This document shows positions 20,072 through 23,033 of a DNA stretch of 23,033 bases, in pieces. The stretch covers positions 1 to 23,033 of IMG/VR virus record IMGVR_UViG_3300049846_000283; one strand, written 5' to 3'. Below the pieces are notes generated by a model. It ran no database searches. It was not told the origin of the DNA and saw nothing but the letters and a program-made list of their open reading frames with translations. A program made the translations under genes and the position numbers. Origin of the DNA: a virus. Within the stretch, counting starts at the first letter, position 1. Each line of letters starts with the position of its first letter.

Positions 20072-21229
20072 TTAGAACACGTGATATGTTCCTTTTGCAT
20101 TTTTACCTAGCGTTTCCATTTCGTGATAACGCACCGCATCTATAATATGGTTGTAAAAGTCAATAGGTTTATTTAGCGTTTTACCTGCTTTATCTTTGTC
20201 CCAAGTGTACGCTCGTAGTTCTTTGATTAAATTAATGCTTTGCTTCGTAACTAAATAGTCTTGTTGTTGCATTAAGTCAATACCGTAGTTTATAGAATCC
20301 CTACCTTTTACTGTTGGGTGTATGTTTATTCCGTATCTGTATATTTCCTCAATGGATTTTGGTTCGGCACTATCCGCATATATTACCACGTTTCTAGGTA
20401 GTATCTTGGCAATATCAGAGTTTAACATACCTGTACGGTAACACAATTCATTTAGTATTCGTTTTCCATTCCATTCGTACACTTCTACTACTGCTGTAGG
20501 GTCTGCACTATATCCAAAGTCTAATCCTAAACCAATTAAACGGGCTTCATCTGGCACTTTGTCAATCGTTGACCAATTACTAAATACTACACCCTCTAAA
20601 CTTCCTATTTGCCCTAGTCCATACACTTTCCACCAGTTGTCCCAATAAGATGAGGTCTTTGCTTTTTCTTTTGCGCTTTCAATCTCTTTTATAATCGTTT
20701 CGTCTAGTGCTTCGTTATCTTTGTAGTTGAGTATTATAAAGTCTGCGTCCTCGTCTTTTAATACTTCGGTATGCGCCCAAAATTCATTTGTAGGGTTAAA
20801 GTCTAAATAAATATCTTGGTTTGTACGTATACTCAATTGGTGGTATGCGTCAAATGGAATATTGTTTGCCTCATTAACGTATAATATGTTTCTTCTCGCT
20901 CCCCTCACTTTACTTTCGTCCTCTACACTAAAAAATTCTATATAGCTACCATTCGCAAAAGTATATGTAAGTAGTGAACGATTCCAATGGTCGTCAACGT
21001 ATCTATTCGTCAACTTCATAATCTTTAAGAAATCTTTCATTGCACCACGTCTTAAATGTGGTATAGATTCAGAAACTACGCTAATCTCTAAAAATGGTTT
21101 AGCAGCTGCTTTAGATATTAGTACAGGCAATATCCCAAACGTTTTCCCTGCTGACGTACCACCTTGTATTACTTTTTTACGCTTTTTTAAGGCTCTTATC
21201 TTCTTTATTGCTGTCGTATAAACAAACAT
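20072..21229 (-). CDS. terL: Terminase large subunit
   Basis: This 385-residue packaging motor cuts and drives DNA into the head. The ATPase part has Walker A G-G-T-S-A-G-K-T (23-30), a Walker B-like I-L-Y-V-N-E-A (115-121, catalytic Glu120), and D-F-N-P-T-N-E-F-W (143-151), the usual site of the coupling motif. The nuclease part has L-G-L-D-F-G-Y-S-A-D-P (234-244, Asp237), Y-A-D-S-A-E-P (284-290, Asp286) and H-I-I-D-A-V-R-Y (361-368, Asp364), the three acidic residues of RNase H-fold terminases. All key residues are present and the length is normal for the short Bacteroidota phage form. It is separated by 65 bases from the small subunit. Confidence 0.95.
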   Translation of the reverse strand: MFVYTTAIKKIRALKKRKKVIQGGTSAGKTFGILPVLISKAAAKPFLEISVVSESIPHLRRGAMKDFLKIMKLTNRYVDDHWNRSLLTYTFANGSYIEFFSVEDESKVRGARRNILYVNEANNIPFDAYHQLSIRTNQDIYLDFNPTNEFWAHTEVLKDEDADFIILNYKDNEALDETIIKEIESAKEKAKTSSYWDNWWKVYGLGQIGSLEGVVFSNWSTIDKVPDEARLIGLGLDFGYSADPTAVVEVYEWNGKRILNELCYRTGMLNSDIAKILPRNVVIYADSAEPKSIEEIYRYGINIHPTVKGRDSINYGIDLMQQQDYLVTKQSINLIKELRAYTWDKDKAGKTLNKPIDFYNHIIDAVRYHEMETLGKNAKGTYHVF

Positions 21230-21294
21230 TATTGTATTCCTATTGCGTTTAAAGTATCGTTTTTTACGAGGGTAGTATCCCTAAAACATTGGAT

Positions 21295-21723
21295 TTAATT
21301 ATTGGAATCCTGACTTTCGTCTTCATCACTAAATAAAGGTTGTTCTACTACCGTTTGCTGTACCTTTTCCACTAGGTTGTTTAATCGTTGTGTGATGCTT
21401 GGATTGTACATTCCTGCCATACCTCCCTCTATTTGGTCTTGCCGTATTTCCTCACGTATATGCGAACAGATACTCAAAAAACGTTTGTATCTTCCATTTG
21501 TATTAGCAAAATAGTTTTGTAGACCTGATGCTATACCTTGTTTAAAAACGTAAACGTTGAAGCCTTCCATTGTTAAAGGTTTTTCTTTTTCTCTCCAAAC
21601 TAATTGTGCTTCTTTTCCTACATAGTCTGCTACTCTAAAAGGATTTGACTTTGTTTTTTTTTTGTATTGTTCGAATAGTTCTTGTAGTTGTTCGGGGCTT
21701 TCTATTTTGTTTGGTCTTCCCAT
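21295..21723 (-). CDS. terS: Terminase small subunit
   Basis: This 142-residue protein begins M-G-R-P-N-K-I-E-S-P-E-Q-L-Q-E-L-F-E-Q-Y, the start common to many phage small terminases. It has a helical body with T-M-E-G-F-N-V-Y-V (51-59) and a region rich in aromatic and basic residues (YFANTNGRYKRFLSICSHIR). The C-terminal end is acidic (LFSDEDESQDSNN), as expected for contact with the large subunit. It sits directly before the large subunit gene and recognises DNA for packaging. There is no complex start problem: the ATG at 21723 is the only good start. Confidence 0.85.
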   Translation of the reverse strand: MGRPNKIESPEQLQELFEQYKKKTKSNPFRVADYVGKEAQLVWREKEKPLTMEGFNVYVFKQGIASGLQNYFANTNGRYKRFLSICSHIREEIRQDQIEGGMAGMYNPSITQRLNNLVEKVQQTVVEQPLFSDEDESQDSNN

Positions 21724-21742
21724 AGCTTATTTAGTTTTTATA

Positions 21743-22018
21743 TTAGTCGCAATTTATTCTATACATAACGTTGGTGTCTGGGTAACTTATTTGTTCGTCA
21801 TTTGCGCAATCCGTTACTATTGTGTCTGTGTCGATTAGCACCCATTCGTATGATGTATGTCCGTCAGCCCATGTAAAATACATATGCTCGCTTTTCATTA
21901 ACTTGCATTCGCATTTAGGCTTTTCCTTTTTGCATGACTGTAAGAATAATGTTAGACCAATTCCTGCTAATAACGTTATAATACTTGCTATTAGTAATTC
22001 TTTAATGTTCACTTTCAT
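21743..22018 (-). CDS. Predicted small lipoprotein
   Basis: This 91-residue protein has a basic N-end, a hydrophobic segment (about 8-26, LLIASIITLLAGIGLTLFL) and a lipobox L-Q-S-C (26-29). It is thus a predicted signal peptidase II substrate with a mature part of about 63 residues. After the Cys comes K-K-E-K-P-K-C-E-C-K, and later a beta-rich Trp/Thr segment. The Lys/Glu just after the Cys resembles, loosely, surface-export signals of Bacteroidota lipoproteins. The gene overlaps the preceding one by 17 bases. A host envelope role such as superinfection exclusion or lysis (spanin-like) is inferred, with low certainty as to which. Confidence 0.7.
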   Translation of the reverse strand: MKVNIKELLIASIITLLAGIGLTLFLQSCKKEKPKCECKLMKSEHMYFTWADGHTSYEWVLIDTDTIVTDCANDEQISYPDTNVMYRINCD

Positions 22019-22400
22019 ATTCGTTTACTATTTTGTTTAGTTTGGTTATTATTTCTTGCCAACATGAACCGCATGATGTAGGTTGTTGTCTTACGTTAAA
22101 TACTCTTGAATAAATAGGTAATAGGTTACTTTGTTCGTTTGGTGTTATAGTATCTCTATTGCCTCTATTTTCAAAGAATGTTTTTAAAGTGATGTATTCT
22201 TTCTCTGTTAAGCAGTTTGGTTTGTTGTAAGGAAATAGTTTGTTTAACTTTTCTTTTCTTTCGTCACATCCGCAGTCCTCGCCAAGTAAAAATTTAACAG
22301 CTGCTTTTATTCCTGTTGCTTCTGTTATCTTTTCTATTGTATCTCCTAGACCTTTACTTGCTTCTATTTGTGCTTTTGTTCTTCTTTGTCTTTTTGCCAT
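22002..22400 (-). CDS. 132-residue protein with two Cys pairs
   Basis: The N-terminus is basic (MAKRQRRTKAQIEASKG), then G-E-D-C-G-C-D-E-R-K-E-K-L-N-K-L-F (about 40-56) and P-N-C-L. Near the C-terminus it has T-S-C-G-S-C-W-Q-E-I. Two C-x-C/C-x-x-C-type elements about 65 residues apart suggest a zinc-bound fold, and the basic start could contact DNA. I recall similar proteins beside terminases of Bacteroidota phages. The position between the sigma-like gene and the packaging genes supports a regulatory or packaging role, but no function is known. Confidence 0.75.
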   Translation of the reverse strand: MAKRQRRTKAQIEASKGLGDTIEKITEATGIKAAVKFLLGEDCGCDERKEKLNKLFPYNKPNCLTEKEYITLKTFFENRGNRDTITPNEQSNLLPIYSRVFNVRQQPTSCGSCWQEIITKLNKIVNEYESEH

Positions 22401-22406
22401 AATAAA

Positions 22407-22922
22407 TTATATTAGTTCATAATCTTTATTTATATAGTCTTGGTAGCTTTCGCCTACGTTTTCAATCAATCTCTTTTTACAGTTCCTTAGCGTGTTGTTT
22501 ATGCTTGAGAATGTTAGTCCCGTTTCTGTTTCTAGTGTTCGTAAACTTTTACCTGACTTTCTGTATAAGTCGAAAAGCATCTTATCGTACCAATGCCAGT
22601 TATTTATCTCTTCTTCTATTCTTTCGTGTATTCGTGATTCCCCTAAATGCTCTATTACTTCGTCAGGTATTTTGTGTAGTGTTTTGTCTAGTTGTTCTGG
22701 TTGGTATTTCTTTACTTCTGTGTAGTGCATATTTCGTAACGTTACCCATACATATAAAGTGTTTGGTTTTCCGTTCTTCATTATCTTCTCATTTGTGTAC
22801 TCATTTAGTCTTATATACATATCTTGCACTAAGTCTTCAGGGTTTGCGCTACCTATTGATTTAGCCATTTTCAGCCAATCAATATGATACTTCGATAACT
22901 CTTTTAATATACTCACGTTCAC
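22407..22922 (-). CDS. Sigma-70-like transcription factor
   Basis: This 171-residue protein starts at GTG 22922, or GTG 22916. Both lie upstream of the conserved part, and an internal ATG at 22868 would cut into region 2. It has a short region-2-like segment, A-N-P-E-D-L-V-Q-D-M-Y-I-R-L (26-39), and Y-V-W-V-T-L-R-N-M-H-Y (57-67). A C-terminal helix-turn-helix of region-4 type follows, with K-S-L-R-T-L-E-T-E-T-G-L-T-F-S-S-I-N-N-T-L (125-145). This resembles small phage sigma-like regulators of flavobacterial phages, which probably switch on late genes. It is the first gene of the late unit, so it may control its own operon. Region 3 is missing. Confidence 0.8.
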   Translation of the reverse strand: MNVSILKELSKYHIDWLKMAKSIGSANPEDLVQDMYIRLNEYTNEKIMKNGKPNTLYVWVTLRNMHYTEVKKYQPEQLDKTLHKIPDEVIEHLGESRIHERIEEEINNWHWYDKMLFDLYRKSGKSLRTLETETGLTFSSINNTLRNCKKRLIENVGESYQDYINKDYELI

Positions 22923-22949
22923 AAATTTATAAAAAATATTTTAATAAAA

Positions 22950-22980
22950 GAAAAAGCACCGATTAATTTACCGATGCTTT
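22950..22980 (-). terminator. Terminator in the leader before the sigma-like gene
   Basis: Minus-strand RNA pairs AAAGCAUCGGU with AUCGGUGCUUU (22980-22970 with 22963-22953) around a six-base loop, then runs into U-rich sequence. The stem core GCAUCGG/UCGGUGC is the same as in the terminator at 2172-2202, including the G-U pairs. It ends transcripts from the right, about 30 bases before the sigma-like start, so it may also act as an attenuator. Confidence 0.85.
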
Positions 22981-23019
22981 AACCAAATCTAAAAAAATAA
23001 ACTCACTATGTCTGTCGTG

Positions 23020-23027
23020 CAAATATA
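23020..23027 (-). promoter_or_regulatory. Candidate -7 box TATATTTG at the right end
   Basis: TATATTTGCA matches TAnnTTTG. Any TTTG box would lie beyond the window. A transcript starting here would meet the terminator at 22980-22950 after about 35 bases. The same layout occurs at 2247-2172. It is possibly the promoter for the late unit, with an attenuated leader. Confidence 0.4.
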
Positions 23028-23033
23028 TAAATT

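Noticed and set aside
21230-21294. Possible hairpin AGGG...CCCT between the terminase genes
   Set aside because: The stem is only four pairs and no T run follows, so it is not a credible terminator. No promoter box is clear there either.
22922-22929. TAAATTTG as a promoter for the sigma-like gene
   Set aside because: It overlaps the GTG start, would place the transcript start inside the gene, and has no TTTG box about 19 bases upstream.
1-23033. tRNA genes, CRISPR arrays, insertion sequences, integrase and attachment sites
   Set aside because: No cloverleaf-like segment, regularly spaced repeat, transposase or integrase motif was seen on either strand by reading. A dedicated search could still find a weak attachment site.

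Overview
The window looks like part of a tailed phage genome (or prophage) with a long non-contractile tail (siphovirus-like), infecting a Bacteroidota host, most likely a flavobacterium. The DNA is strongly AT-rich. The only good promoter has the Bacteroidota form (TTTG, 18 bases, TAnnTTTG). Most starts lack a Shine-Dalgarno sequence, and genes are coupled by ATGA or TAATG overlaps. Many proteins have the look of flavobacterial phage families. Every gene I accept is on the minus strand, so the text below runs from high to low coordinates.

Region 1 (about 23.0 to 20.1 kb) opens with a box and terminator leader. It then holds a sigma-70-like regulator, a Cys-pair protein, a predicted small lipoprotein, and the small and large terminase subunits. 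Region 2 (20.04 to 12.86 kb) is the tail module. It has a chaperone-like gene with a likely programmed -1 frameshift on a run of nine T, a tail-terminator-like and a neck-like gene, two large distal-tail/baseplate proteins, a 49-residue small gene, and the tape measure. Region 3 (12.85 to 4.8 kb) is the head module. It has an XkdF/S78-like prohead protease, two fibre or decoration proteins, small proteins including a 59-residue SEC-C-like zinc protein, the scaffold, the major capsid protein, a probable tail tube protein, a small joining protein, a portal with a MuF-like tail, and a connector-like protein. Terminators follow the capsid gene and the tail-tube gene. Region 4 (4.8 to 2.2 kb) has a fibre-like protein, small proteins and a lysis cassette (holin-like protein, permuted papain-like amidase, DUF5675/YkuD-like enzyme), and ends in a terminator. 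Region 5 (2.1 to 0.03 kb) is a separate operon behind the clear Bacteroidota promoter. It encodes eight or nine small proteins of unknown function, among them two relatives sharing a D-K-V-[FY]-D...GWG motif, a very acidic protein and a 34-residue membrane peptide.

Regions 1 to 4 form one late unit for regulation, packaging, tail, head and lysis. The order is unusual because the tail genes come between terminase and the head genes, and the portal follows the capsid gene. No integrase, replication gene, tRNA, CRISPR array or insertion sequence is visible. The strongest unusual signals are the T9 frameshift gene, the similar box-plus-terminator leaders at the heads of both units, the terminators bracketing the tail-tube gene, the portal/MuF fusion, and several small genes that fall under a 60-residue ORF cutoff.
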